From: Meira nashicola
Taxonomy: Eukaryota; Basidiomycota; Exobasidiomycetes; Exobasidiales; Brachybasidiaceae
DNA: 64,000 bases
Direction: 5' to 3'
Assembly: GCA_001600355.1 (NCBI GenBank)
Contig: BCJU01000001.1
Coordinates: 827,178 to 891,177 of the forward strand
Positions 1 through 10,192 of the stretch are shown here, one piece after another; within the stretch, counting starts at the first letter, position 1, and each line of letters begins with the position of its first letter. A program made the position numbers and the translations under genes. A model generated the notes under the pieces. It worked only from the letters and a program-made list of their open reading frames with translations, did no database searches and had not been told where the DNA came from.

Positions 1-1
1 A

Positions 2-181
2 GCAGAAGATCATCAACCCCATATGGAAGAGAGTCTGGTAAATACAACATTTGTAGCTGATTCAGAGAGAAGGTCTCCCATGATCGATAGTGATATCAAT
101 GTCGCTTCTCCGCCTATCGCACATGATCGAACGGATTCCGAAGTCGTACGTAGACTTGCACAAGCTATTGGGGAGGATTGA
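2..181 (+). CDS. C-terminal fragment of an unknown protein
   Basis: An open frame enters from the left edge of the window and ends at TGA 179-181, giving 59 residues. The piece is hydrophilic and acidic, with no motif I recognise, and ends in RRLAQAIGED. Nothing upstream is visible, so neither the start nor the function can be judged. AT-rich sequence follows immediately, which fits a 3' end. That it is coding at all is moderately supported: the frame is open from the window edge and its codon choice resembles neighbouring genes. Confidence 0.5.
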   Translation, partial: AEDHQPHMEESLVNTTFVADSERRSPMIDSDINVASPPIAHDRTDSEVVRRLAQAIGED

Positions 182-270
182 GCGATTGCAAACATATACC
201 ATTATTTTCATTTGTACAATAAAAGTTTCTATTCATACATTTCATCATTTCAATATATAGATAAATGAAC

Positions 271-1209
271 ATCGTGTGACTCAAAAAGATTATTCAGATA
301 ACCACCCGTGTGGTGTATTGATGTCTAATAATTTTAGTGAAAAACAAGAAATAAAAATGTCAAGGAATGTGTCGTGATGTTGTTGGCGAATAGCATTACG
401 TGTATATTAAGGTACATTAATAATTTTTATATTTCTCGCCTTCATTTGAAATAACGTCTTTTCTTAACAATCCCCATTGTTACTTGGCTCTGGACTTCGA
501 AGATGTAATGGAATTAAAGCTGGATCACGCTTCCAATAAATTGGGCTATTAGCCGGATCACGTCTGATGTTAACCATATTAGGGATCTATTTGGGTCAAA
601 TCACAAAAAAGATAGTGAGTAGATTATTAACCTTGGCCTATGATCAACACTTTTTTACTAACCTTTGATAAAACCAAAGAAGCGTCAATTATAATGACCA
701 TGATGAAAATAAGTGGTAATGCAGTGATTGAGAATGATTTCATGTTGGCAACTTTGAAGAAAACAAATTATTTTGTGGGTTGATTGATGAGAATAAAATA
801 ACACAGAAGCAAACTTTGGCAGCTTTTAACACTTTTTCAATCGTTATGTTCGTGCAATTCTTCTAATCAATCCTCGGCTTATCTTCAAAATATCCCGCGG
901 GTGATCTATCCTAGCGGCCACTATTATCATCATCATCAGAATAAGGCGGAGGCCGTTGCATGGATAATTAATTTTCTCTCACAATTAATGGATTAAGAGC
1001 AAAATATAATAACGTAATTTGAAATAAAGGCGAGAAATATAATAATTACTAATGTCTTTTGACATATATGTAGTGCTATTCTCATGATCATCACATGACA
1101 CATTGTTGGCATTTTTAATTTTCGTTTCTACAAATTGATTATGTTAAATCATTAAGCGTCACTACACCACACGGATGCTTATCTCAATCAAGTGTTTTAG
1201 TCACACGAT
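271..1209. mobile_element. Degenerate element with long terminal inverted repeats, no ORF
   Basis: The two ends are imperfect inverted copies of about 190-200 bases. Left arm is about 271-470 and right arm about 985-1209. Both outer ends read ATCGTGTGACT. Exact inverted matches inside the arms include CCGTGTGGTGTA at 306-317 against 1163-1174, and TATATTTCTCGCC at 428-440 against 1029-1041. The ~500 bp interior has no long open frame and does not resemble a transposase. I see no clear target-site duplication. A foldback or MITE-like non-autonomous DNA element is the simplest reading; an old rearrangement that left a large palindrome is the alternative. Confidence 0.6.
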
Positions 1210-1673
1210 TTTGAAATTAAGAATTTAGCTAATAAAAGTGTAAAGTCGTCATTCCGGACGGTCTTCAGCCTTTTCGCACGGAACCGTTTTTTGAAAGTTA
1301 TCACAATGCAAAAGAATTTTAGTTGGTGAAATTGAATTTATGCGACTAATAGGCTAAATTGCACATAAATCAAGTCTTACTCACGATCGATGGGTCTAGT
1401 GCAAAACAAGTTCTAGCCTTTCCATCACTTCCCCGCTGATCGAGAAAAGTGATGAGAACTTCTTGGCGAAGTTGTATTTTCGCTTGGCAGTCTTAAGATA
1501 TTTTTTTCAGAACACAGCTCGATGAAAAGGTGTAAAGACGACACATTTTTTGGCATAATCTTCCCATTTAAGACATCAAGAATTCACTTCTTATTCTCTT
1601 GTCATCAATACAACTTTCAATATAAAATCAAGAAAACCTTCTCACTTTTCTTTTTTCAAACCAAATTATTACG

Positions 1674-1950
1674 ATGAAGACTATTATCTTTCAACTTATG
1701 ACCGTCTTGGTATTCTTTGTGATCGCTTCAACATCTTTTGCTAAGGTAAGTCTAAAGGATTATATAATAAAAAATTAAACATTCTTATTCACTCTTCTCT
1801 CTTTTTTGTGTCAAACAGGAAATTGAAGAAGTGAATAAAGTGGAACGTGAAATGATCACAAGTCAAAATATCGTTGTCAAACGTGAACAAAGCGATTATC
1901 GTCCTCCATACGTAAAGCGTGACAGCCCGCCTTGCTTTGATTACTGCTGA
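1674..1950 (+). CDS. Small secreted peptide precursor with Lys-Arg (Kex2-type) sites
   Basis: This is a two-exon gene with exons 1674-1745 and 1819-1950. The 73-nt intron starts GTAAGT and ends AAACAG. The product is 67 aa. Residues 1-23 form a typical signal peptide (MKTIIF, then a hydrophobic stretch, ending STSFA). A short acidic pro-region follows, then two dibasic KR sites. Cleavage after KR would release EQSDYRPPYV (after removal of its own KR) and the C-terminal nonapeptide DSPPCFDYC. The last peptide has two cysteines four residues apart and could close into a small disulfide ring. A TATA-like TATAAAA lies about 50 nt before the ATG. It does not end in CaaX, so it is not a canonical basidiomycete lipopeptide pheromone. 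A secreted signalling peptide, a RiPP-like precursor or a small effector are the options. Coding status is supported by the intron, signal peptide and paired KR sites; function is unknown. Confidence 0.6.
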
Positions 1951-3266
1951 ATGATCAACAACAATAACGCACAAGAAGAGCAATCATGTCAACCTTTTTC
2001 TCGTTTTCCCCTTTTTTCATTCTGATGACGAACGATGGGTACTTTCACTATTTATCCAAATGTCATATATGTTTGTGTTCAACTACATTCGTCATCATCT
2101 CTCAATCCGATTTCTTTTTCTTTTTCATTTTATTCTCGTGCTCATGAAAGAACAAAAGTCAATATTCTAGCTTAAAATAGATGCATGTGTAAACAAAAAA
2201 GTAATTGCCGGTGATTATAACACGGGACCAGTGATGACGTGTGGGGCTTGATAAAAGAATGAAAAATGCAACTTTATGCTTGTCGGAGGTTTTCTTTATT
2301 CGATTAGGAACGGGCATCTTTCAACGCACTTTTAGTAGCTTTTCTTCGGAGATTTTCATTATAATGCACGAAGAAGTAGACTCAAGCGAGAACTTTTGTG
2401 TATGTGAACGCATGCTTGGCGCTTTTACTGTTCGTCTACTGCTCCCCGCTTTTCGAATAGTGTTCTGTGAATTTTGTACAAAAGTCTACAATCAACCCAG
2501 ACAATACCCACACGCGCAGGGCAAAGTATCTACCCAGTCAGATTGTCTCAATTGACCTGCTACATACTCAATCACGCATTCGATCGCTTGCATTTTATTT
2601 TTGTTATTTTAGCCCCGCAACATCATGATTCGGAGAAGTTAAATTAAACCTTTTTTAGTGTATGAATGTAGTGTACCGCTTTTGCGCCTGCGCAGCGCCT
2701 GCTAAGACGCTCACAGTGCGCCGCGCTCTCACTTTTTCCGTTTCTGTCAAAAAGGGCGTCAGGCCAGGCGTTTTGGTTTGGCACAGACGAATGAACATAA
2801 CCAAACGCACGCCCAAAGCTGGTTACGTAGACTACATACATACGTCCCAAGGCGAAGCAAGCCACCCGCATTTCCAATTGCAATTTTAAGAAGCAAAATT
2901 AAAACAAAAAAAGTCACTAAATACACATGAACTGTATCTTGGGCAGATTTCAAGATCCACTTTCGCCTGCAGCCTTTAATCTAACTTATATAGTTCCCTC
3001 CCGACATCCGAGTTGGTTTTTTTATTTATTAATAGAGTGCCTTTTCGATTAATGTCTGATTGGCTTCTTCATACCTTATCACCATCCACCTCGACAAGCA
3101 ATTCAGTCATCCTCGTCTCCGCTTCTTCTACTGAGTACGGTAAACGTCGTCGAATGATTATCCAATAATAGTACAATCATTCTAATTCCCGCTCCACTCT
3201 CTTTTAAGATCTCATTCATTCTCTCTTGAGGAGGGAATTGAGACAGAGAACGAGCAACCTCCAAAT
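1951..3266. other. Intergenic region before the bHLH gene
   Basis: No convincing gene is visible. A 104-codon open frame at 2241-2555 starts with GTG and has no family features. GC-rich promoter-like sequence with repeated GCGC lies at about 2680-2770. The recurring octamer TAGACTAC is at 2828-2835, inside GTAGACTACATACATAC. A TATA-like CTTATATAG occurs near 2984, about 280 nt before the bHLH start. Confidence 0.4.
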
Positions 3267-4931
3267 ATGACTTCGACAACAAGTCCAATGCACATGTCTT
3301 CTTCGGCAGCTGCAGCTTTTGAGCTGCCATCTATGCCAGGACCTTATGAAGATTTTGAATTTTCACTCAATTTACCGGAGAACATCACAGCTTCCGATCT
3401 CAGTTTAGTCGCTTCGCCTGGCTTTGGAGATCTGTTTGGGCTGAATAATGCTGGAAATATTTTCGGAAGTAGCAGCGGCGGCGGAGGTGGTACAAGTGGT
3501 GCAATGTCCAACTTTTCCGCTTCAACACCTGTCGCTCAACCTGGTACCTCAAGTGGTACGCAAACGCCAAATTTAGTTCCAACAGGTTTCAATTGGAAAA
3601 ATTCTCCAAGAACACCGCGTAATAATGATTTGGATGATACGATGATGACGTCTACCTATACTTCACAGCCTTTGAAGCCTTCTTCCATTCAGCAGACAGG
3701 AGGACAACCACAAGAGATCTTTCCCGGTAGCATGTTAGGCCTAGAATCGCAACCTCAACCTCAAACAACCAGTATGCCTTCTAGTCAATCTTTCGGACAT
3801 CCTTCTCAGCCTCCAATTGCGCCCTTTCCTCCTCCTGCTGGAGGTTCACTTTGGGGTAACACTGGTATGTCATTTCAATCATTTCCTCCCAATCAACAGC
3901 AAGGCGGTGGAGCTGCATTGTTTGACGCAAACGAGACCAATTTCCTAACAAATTTCTTGTCCGGCTTCGAAGGATGGGATTTCAATCCAAATTTACCAAT
4001 GGATTTACCAAGCTTTGCCGAAGCAGAGAAGCAAGCTTATCAGATGGGTTCTTCACCTAATAATAACGAAAACAGGCGCAATTCTAGACAGAGAAGTGCT
4101 TTCGGTAGCATTGGTAGATCTGGCACAAACAAAGGCTCACCACATACAACATTTGGTGGAAATAATCATGCAAGTCCAGCAGGAAAGATGGAAAGCAGTG
4201 TCGGTGCTGCATTTGGACATCCTATGGAAGGATGGAATGAAGATGAAGATGAAGAACAAAGTACTAATAGAAGAAGCAATGTCGGAATGGGTAAAAAGAT
4301 GAAAACAGAACATGGTAGCTTCGATGGTAGAGGGGTCAAGCAACAGCAAATGAACAATTTCAACCCATATTACCACCAACAAGCTCAACCAGCACAACAT
4401 CAGCAACAAGCACAACCTCAATATGACTCTCGTGAATTGCTTTCTGAATCAGAAAAGAGGAGTAATCACATTCTAAGCGAGCAAAGGAGAAGAAATCATA
4501 TTCGTGAAGCTTTCAAAGAGCTTGTTGATCTTTTAGAAGCTGGAAGAGAGTTTGGAGCACGAGGTCTAGGATTAAGTTCAGGAGCGGGAACTGGAATCGA
4601 AGATGAAGGATTAGATGATAGAAGTGATTATGAAAGTACGTTAGAAGACGAAGAACCAAGTGCAGCAACAAAAAGACGTAAACTCAAAGCTAGAAGGAGA
4701 GCAGCCGTAGAAGCAGCTCGTAAAGCAGGCGCAACCGGTCATGCTGCTGCAGCTGCTTTCCTCAACGGTACAGGTAGAGGAAAAGGACGTGGAAGAGGAG
4801 GAAGTGCAGGTGGAGGAGCAGGAAGCAAGAGTGCAGTTTTATTCCAAACCGTTGATCTATTGCATTGGTTAAATGGAAGGAATGAAGTGTTGTCAAAACA
4901 CGTTCAAGAATTGGAAGAAGCACTTGCATGA
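3267..4931 (+). CDS. bHLH transcription factor with C-terminal, long-loop bHLH (Ino4-like)
   Basis: A single-exon gene of 554 aa. Residues 1 to ~385 are low complexity, rich in Ser, Gly, Asn, Pro and Gln, as in activation regions. The DNA-binding segment begins near residue 393 with EKRSNHILSEQRRRNHIREAF; His, Glu and Arg sit where E-box-binding bHLH proteins need them (H..SE.RRR). Helix 1 continues through KELVDLLEAG. The loop is very long, about 95 residues, with an acidic block, a KRRKLKARRR basic block and a Gly/Arg-rich block. Helix 2 (KSAVLFQTVDLLHWLNGRN) and a short coil end the protein. The basic region resembles fungal Ino4-type phospholipid-gene regulators, but the assignment to that subgroup is inference. 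It is convergent with VPS29. The start is the first ATG of the frame. Confidence 0.8.
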   Translation: MTSTTSPMHMSSSAAAAFELPSMPGPYEDFEFSLNLPENITASDLSLVASPGFGDLFGLNNAGNIFGSSSGGGGGTSGAMSNFSASTPVAQPGTSSGTQTPNLVPTGFNWKNSPRTPRNNDLDDTMMTSTYTSQPLKPSSIQQTGGQPQEIFPGSMLGLESQPQPQTTSMPSSQSFGHPSQPPIAPFPPPAGGSLWGNTGMSFQSFPPNQQQGGGAALFDANETNFLTNFLSGFEGWDFNPNLPMDLPSFAEAEKQAYQMGSSPNNNENRRNSRQRSAFGSIGRSGTNKGSPHTTFGGNNHASPAGKMESSVGAAFGHPMEGWNEDEDEEQSTNRRSNVGMGKKMKTEHGSFDGRGVKQQQMNNFNPYYHQQAQPAQHQQQAQPQYDSRELLSESEKRSNHILSEQRRRNHIREAFKELVDLLEAGREFGARGLGLSSGAGTGIEDEGLDDRSDYESTLEDEEPSAATKRRKLKARRRAAVEAARKAGATGHAAAAAFLNGTGRGKGRGRGGSAGGGAGSKSAVLFQTVDLLHWLNGRNEVLSKHVQELEEALA

Positions 4932-5158
4932 TAATGAACAGACAAGACAAATATTTATTTATACTTTTTTATACTTTACTGATTGATTCCGCTAATATTT
5001 TTTTCTGTTATATCTAGAGATGTTGCTTTGGACAGTGACACATCTCTGTATTTGTAAACACACAATCTAATCGCAATTCGCATTGTATCTCAAAAGAAAG
5101 ATTAGGTCATGATTGTCATTGCATACTGTACATTGTCTCTCTTCCGATGGATAAGTAT

Positions 5159-6085
5159 TCATCCATACCTCATCCCTGCCGATCTACGAGGTGCAGCATT
5201 TCCAACGGGAATACCTACGCCTGCAGTTGTACCTTGTAGGCCGCTTAAATTTTGTTCTGAAGCAGGTCGAACGATGGATTGTTTGAATTCCATCTTTTCT
5301 ACTTTTACCTCTCCTTCGATAAGTTGATAAACGTACGTTACCACATTGGGACCTTGAATGTCCAGCAAAGCAAAACTTGGAATAGGTTCTTTGGCTGGTT
5401 TGGGTTCTTTGATTGGTTTAGGCTGTTCTGTTTGTGTTGCTGTTTCTTTATCATCTGCTTTAGTGTCTTTCTGAGCCTCTTTCTCTACTGACTCCTTCTC
5501 TTCAACTTCTGAGGATTTGCTCTCATCTACTTCCTTTTTTGACTTTTCCTCGTCTGATTTTGTGGTTTTGTTCTCATCTGATTCTTTTTCATCTTTTTTG
5601 ACGGATTTTTCTGTATCTTTGACTTCCTCCTCTTGACTTTGTTCATCTTCAATCGGCCAAACGCTAGACCAAGCACCAGTTGCACTTCCAGGATTAACGA
5701 AAAATCTTTGTTCTTTTTCAAAAGCGTCAAATTTATGCGTATGTCCAGTGATCAAAATATCCACATCCATCGATCTTGCAAGTGCGCATTGACTGTCCAC
5801 ATCACCTGCCGGAACGATTTGATGACCGTGCAAGACACCTATCCGTAATGAACCATGTTGAAGTAAAACAGAATTTTGAAAATAAGGATTTTCATCCCAA
5901 TCTCCACGAACAACATGAACGTCTCCTGCGATCGTTCGTAGGTAATCTAATGTTTCACGATCACAAACATTTCCTGTACAAATGATTTGTTGAATTTTGC
6001 CAGGTACTAATAACTTGCGAAATTTACTGGGTAAATCAGATGCTCTATGAGGTAAATGCAAATCACCTATAACGAGAACCAACAT
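5159..6085 (-). CDS. VPS29: Retromer subunit Vps29
   Basis: A single-exon gene of 308 aa. The N-terminal ~150 residues match the metallophosphoesterase-fold Vps29: [10 protein letters not shown] at the start, [54 protein letters not shown] and NPGSATGA. Vps29 is the scaffold subunit of retromer, which recycles cargo receptors from endosomes to the Golgi. The usual C-terminal block ([11 protein letters not shown]...[19 protein letters not shown]) is present. Between the two lies a ~95-residue insertion of almost pure Lys, Glu, Asp, Ser and Thr, at a site where yeast and animal Vps29 have only a short turn. The protein is therefore longer than the ~180-280 aa usual for the family. It shares a ~250-bp divergent promoter with the ornithine carbamoyltransferase gene. 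Confidence 0.93.
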   Translation of the reverse strand: MLVLVIGDLHLPHRASDLPSKFRKLLVPGKIQQIICTGNVCDRETLDYLRTIAGDVHVVRGDWDENPYFQNSVLLQHGSLRIGVLHGHQIVPAGDVDSQCALARSMDVDILITGHTHKFDAFEKEQRFFVNPGSATGAWSSVWPIEDEQSQEEEVKDTEKSVKKDEKESDENKTTKSDEEKSKKEVDESKSSEVEEKESVEKEAQKDTKADDKETATQTEQPKPIKEPKPAKEPIPSFALLDIQGPNVVTYVYQLIEGEVKVEKMEFKQSIVRPASEQNLSGLQGTTAGVGIPVGNAAPRRSAGMRYG

Positions 6086-6337
6086 CTTGTTTGACTGATT
6101 TGAGAGAGGGTATGGTAAGAAAGAATGAAGGGATCGCTCAGATCAGCATTTATGCGGGTTGGCTGCTCGTGTTAGAATGGAGAATGCAAGCCAAACGCGT
6201 CTGCTTACTAAGTGAAAGAAGAAAGTCTAATTTTTTGGAGAAATGCATAGAGTCATGCCTAGGGAAGATAGTGTTTAAATACGCTACGATAAGAAGAAAG
6301 CTTAAAACTTGTTATTCTCTTTCTCTCCATCACAAAG

Positions 6338-7599
6338 ATGACTATGCATCGATTAGGACATACGGCAGGTAGACCGTTGGGTCAAAAATTGGCCCAAACA
6401 AGTCAAAAGTACATTAGTAGACAGATTCAATTAGCACCTGCAAAGACGAATGATCGTAAACCTCCTTCATTGTTATCTTTAGCAGATTTGAGTCCAAAAC
6501 AAATTTCTGATGTGATTGCATTATCTAGTTCGATGAAATTAGCACATCGTCAAAATTCTCCAAAACATGGTTTAGATCCATCAAATTCACCTGCACAAGG
6601 AAAAGCACAAGCAGGACATATCTTTGATCAATCTTTACGGGATAGAATTATTGCAATTATGTTTTCAAAAAGAAGTACACGAACAAGAGTTGCAAGTGAA
6701 ACTGCAGTCTATTCACTTGGAGGACATCCGATGTTCTTAGGTCCAAGTGATATTCAATTGGGCGTCAATGAGAGTTTGTACGATACGGCAAAGATTGTTT
6801 CAAGTATGGCAGATGGTATTATCGCACGTGTAGGAGGACATGATGAAATTGAGGTATGTATTTGTCACAACAAGATGATTGGATGTGTGCTAATTATGTT
6901 CTGTTCTTAACCCGACAGCTACTCGCAAAAGAATCAGACGTTCCTGTTTTGAACGCTTTATCCGCTCGTTATCACCCTACACAAATCTTAGCAGATCTAC
7001 AAACAATGGTGGAAGATCCACTACTTTCGGTCAAAATGAATGCTTCCAAATCAGCTTCAAGTAGCGAAGAAGATGCAGATTTGGGAATCCTTTCACCTCT
7101 GAAAGGATTAAAAGTTGCTTGGGTTGGTGATAGCAATAACATTTTGGCTGATATGTTGGTGGCTTATCCTAGATTAGGTATTGACCTAAGTGTCGCCGTA
7201 CCTAAAGGATACGATCGTGATGAAATCGTTTGGGGAGAAATGCAAGATGGTTTACGTGTTCCTACAAGTTGGCGTAAAGGTGAAGTTGAATGGACAAATG
7301 ATCCTGCTCAAGCGGTACGTGATGCTGATATAGTTGTAACTGATACATGGATTTCAATGGGAGATGAAGCAAGCAAAGAACAACGTTTACGTGATTTCGC
7401 AGGATATCAAGTTACCGAAGCTTTATGCAAAAATGCAAAACCTGATTGGAAATTTATGCATTGCTTACCAAGAAAACAAAATGAAGTTGACGATCAAGTA
7501 TTTTATGGTGATCGATCAATCGTTTTTCCAGAAGGTGAGAATCGAAGATGGACGATTCAAGCTTTGGTTGATAAAATGTTCGGCAGATGGGAATTGTGA
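6338..7599 (+). CDS. ARG3: Ornithine carbamoyltransferase, mitochondrial
   Basis: A two-exon gene with exons 6338-6853 and 6919-7599. The 65-nt intron is GTATGT...GACAG and phase 0. The product is 398 aa. It condenses ornithine and carbamoyl phosphate to citrulline in arginine synthesis. The carbamoyl-phosphate loop STRTR is at residues 113-117, HPTQ follows in exon 2, DTWISMG is the SMG loop region, and the ornithine-binding HCLP is near residue 353. The first ~35 residues are rich in Arg, Lys, Gln and Ser with almost no acidic residue, as in a mitochondrial presequence. The length is normal for a precursor form. A second ATG two codons downstream could also serve as the start. It is divergent from VPS29. 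Confidence 0.95.
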
Positions 7600-8274
7600 A
7601 GAGAAATGCAGAGAAAGCCGCCGAAAAACGTAGTCGCAATCCGCGTAAACGGCGCCGCTTTTCCTTTCACCCTTTGTGATCACAATCGTAAGCTTTAAGC
7701 GGATAAAGGTTACTTCGGCATGAAAGATGCCTATGTATGTATGAAGGGAGGATGTAAACGGTTATGATCAATTACGGCTTATTACGCCCCCAACTCCGAA
7801 CGGATTGGTGTATGTAAAGAGAAAAACGATCGATCTGTAAAATTGATGAAATGCATGAAATGTGCGCAGACAATTTTGCCCCAACTTTTTAGTGTAGACT
7901 AGTGTTCCCATGAAAATTGGTTTTTGTTTCACTTCTCCGTCGTCCATTCACTGTATTCACTGTCAATTAACCAATCATAAACGGACATCCTTTCTTTCTA
8001 ATCTTTTTTTTTTTTTGTATTTTGACAATTTCATACTCAGTCAAAAAAAGATAAAGGTAAGCGGTCTTGCGATCATGAATTGAGTAATTCCACCGTTTTT
8101 GTTACTGTTCGGCGTTGCGCACGCATTCTGAAAAGGAAAAAGACGGCGAAAGCGGCTTCAGATTGGATGGAATTGATTTTATGCATGTACATTGATGGTA
8201 GAAAGCCTTTTTCGACAGGATGTTCTTGATCATCATCTCCGACGTTTTCATTCTATCACAATCGATCATAAAAC
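7600..8274. other. Intergenic region, promoter side of the FGGY-like gene
   Basis: No open frame with family features. A CCAAT box is at 7971-7975 (TTAACCAATCATAAA), about 300 nt before the downstream start, followed by T-rich sequence. Nothing else could be recognised. Confidence 0.4.
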
Positions 8275-10107
8275 GTGATGTGTTCATCATTTTTAGAAGA
8301 AAGTGTTTTTACACAAACAAAAGTGTTGGTACTCACAGCAAAGAAAGATGAAATAAAAGCAACAGTGATTGAAACAAGATATGGTCAAAGATTGTTTTCC
8401 GTTTATCAAACATTTCAATCGATTAACAGTGCAGAAGGATCACCACATTTGAGCAAAGATTCATTGTTGACTGCATTTCAGAGCTTATTACAACAAATCA
8501 AGACGAGCATCCAAGACCAAATACAAGAAATTGATATGATTATCTGCACAATTGATCCAAAGGCAAAGTACAATTTATACCCTTTCTTGACTGGAAGCGA
8601 CCATTCGGTATTCGATCTTGTTTTGCCTTCAATATCTTTGAAAAAATCCATCAATTTTCCAACAATAAGTGACTGGATGACGAGTCAATTCAATTTTCGG
8701 AATGATTGTCGAGTAAGCGATCCGATACCCGATTTGATAGCTTCTTATCTTTCTTTTTCTGCTGGTCCGGATGATATCGTTTTTCATTTGTCCTTTTCCG
8801 ATGAGATTTTGATCCCTATTCGATCCGATCAATGGAATGATGGAAATACACAAATCGTTTCCAATCCATTCTACGCATTGAACGGTCACACATCCAAGAA
8901 CAACGAACATTATCCCTTCCTTGCTCAAATACGATGTCAAGGATTTGGAAAAGCACGAGATACTATTCGAGAAGAATATACAAAAACGTGGAAAGCATTT
9001 AAGCAGCTCGTTCAAGTTGTAAGTCCAGGTGGAACAGCAGGTTTAGATGATAAAATATTCCTGTTCTTCTTGTTTGATGATCAAGATGAATTGCAATCTA
9101 TTAGAAGATACGAATATGGAACTTGCGTAAGCGAATTCAATGATTTGAGAGCAAATCCTCGTTCAAGTTTGGAAGGACAAGCATTGTATGCGCGCAAGAT
9201 ATTATCCGAATTAAAACAGAAGGAGTCACAAACAACAGCAGACAAATCCAGGGGATATTGGGGACCTGCGAATTGCTTACCATTCAAACCGTTTGATAGA
9301 ATGAGCGTTCCAAATAAATGTTGGATCATCAGTAATGAAAGCTCAACGATTGAGACTGAATGCATTGCTGAAGTGATGGGACAAGTGATTGGTGCACCAT
9401 GCGTTGTACTCGGCGACAATGAAGAAACAACTATATCTCAGTCTTGCATTGGTGCAATTTACCTCTGTCTCTTTCAACAATACTTGGAACGCGGTCAGAC
9501 AGAAGTCACTTATGATGAATTCATACTTTCGTTTCAGCATCAGCATCAACAAAGACCTAATGCACCTACGGGAAATACTACACCCACATCATCACCATCT
9601 CCACGACCACAGCCGGTGGAAGAACAACAACGAACGCCTCGAGCAACAAGACGTAGACCAAGCTTAATTCCTTCGCCTCATGTCCATTTCTCGCTCGATA
9701 GAGGAAGTAGTGGAGATTCAACACCAACTTTACGAAATCGAACAAATCGTGCAATCTCTTCTGTTTCTGCATTATTGTTAAAGGAAGAAGAAAGTATACA
9801 AGATTTAGACGCAACACCAAAACTTCGACAAAGACAAAGAAGCGTTTCACTTTCAGCTTCTACTGTTTATTCTTCTCCGCCTTCTTCTACTTTTGGACAA
9901 GTTTTGAGTCCTCCGACCAGTTTACACTCAGAGCTTACCAATGAGGGAGAGGAAGATGCAAACCTGATCAAAACTCAATTTTCTTCAATCAATAGCTCAG
10001 ATGAAGATTTATGGTTATTTTATGGTACAATGTTGGAAGAGTATGTACGACTATGGGATTCCATTCAGAGAAATAGAACAACTCCCACAATTTCTTCACC
10101 TAAATGA
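8275..10107 (+). CDS. Divergent FGGY/xylulokinase-like protein, probably not an active kinase
   Basis: A single-exon gene of 610 aa. Several blocks line up with fungal D-xylulokinase: FLTGSDHSVFDLVLPSI and WMTSQF in the N-terminal half, VSDPIPDLIASYL at the GDN catalytic-Asp region, GFGKARDTIREEY in the middle, and ECIAEVMGQVIGAPCVVL near the C-terminal end of the fold. Nucleotide-binding signatures are degraded. The first phosphate motif is TAKKDEIKATV rather than a Gly-rich DLSTQ-like loop, the second reads FSDEILIPI instead of GTSDTLL, and the GGAS-type adenosine motif is replaced by SNESS. The last ~170 residues are Ser/Thr/Pro-rich and probably disordered. Comparison motifs are from memory of the family. 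The best reading is a diverged paralogue that kept the fold and lost ATP chemistry. It is convergent with the MAPEG gene, about 85 bp away. Confidence 0.6.
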   Translation: MMCSSFLEESVFTQTKVLVLTAKKDEIKATVIETRYGQRLFSVYQTFQSINSAEGSPHLSKDSLLTAFQSLLQQIKTSIQDQIQEIDMIICTIDPKAKYNLYPFLTGSDHSVFDLVLPSISLKKSINFPTISDWMTSQFNFRNDCRVSDPIPDLIASYLSFSAGPDDIVFHLSFSDEILIPIRSDQWNDGNTQIVSNPFYALNGHTSKNNEHYPFLAQIRCQGFGKARDTIREEYTKTWKAFKQLVQVVSPGGTAGLDDKIFLFFLFDDQDELQSIRRYEYGTCVSEFNDLRANPRSSLEGQALYARKILSELKQKESQTTADKSRGYWGPANCLPFKPFDRMSVPNKCWIISNESSTIETECIAEVMGQVIGAPCVVLGDNEETTISQSCIGAIYLCLFQQYLERGQTEVTYDEFILSFQHQHQQRPNAPTGNTTPTSSPSPRPQPVEEQQRTPRATRRRPSLIPSPHVHFSLDRGSSGDSTPTLRNRTNRAISSVSALLLKEEESIQDLDATPKLRQRQRSVSLSASTVYSSPPSSTFGQVLSPPTSLHSELTNEGEEDANLIKTQFSSINSSDEDLWLFYGTMLEEYVRLWDSIQRNRTTPTISSPK

Positions 10108-10192
10108 TGTAGCAATATATATTATTCAATATAACAATAAGCAATTTTTTCTTTATCTACACTTTTCCCTTCTTTCCTACTACTCTCCTCTT

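Noticed and set aside
1674..1950. Basidiomycete lipopeptide mating pheromone
   Set aside because: The precursor has a signal peptide and ends in DYC, not CaaX; those pheromones lack signal peptides and end in CaaX.
2241..2555. 104-codon open frame upstream of the bHLH gene
   Set aside because: It starts with GTG, has mixed composition with no domain, signal or intron support, and lies in a promoter-like region.
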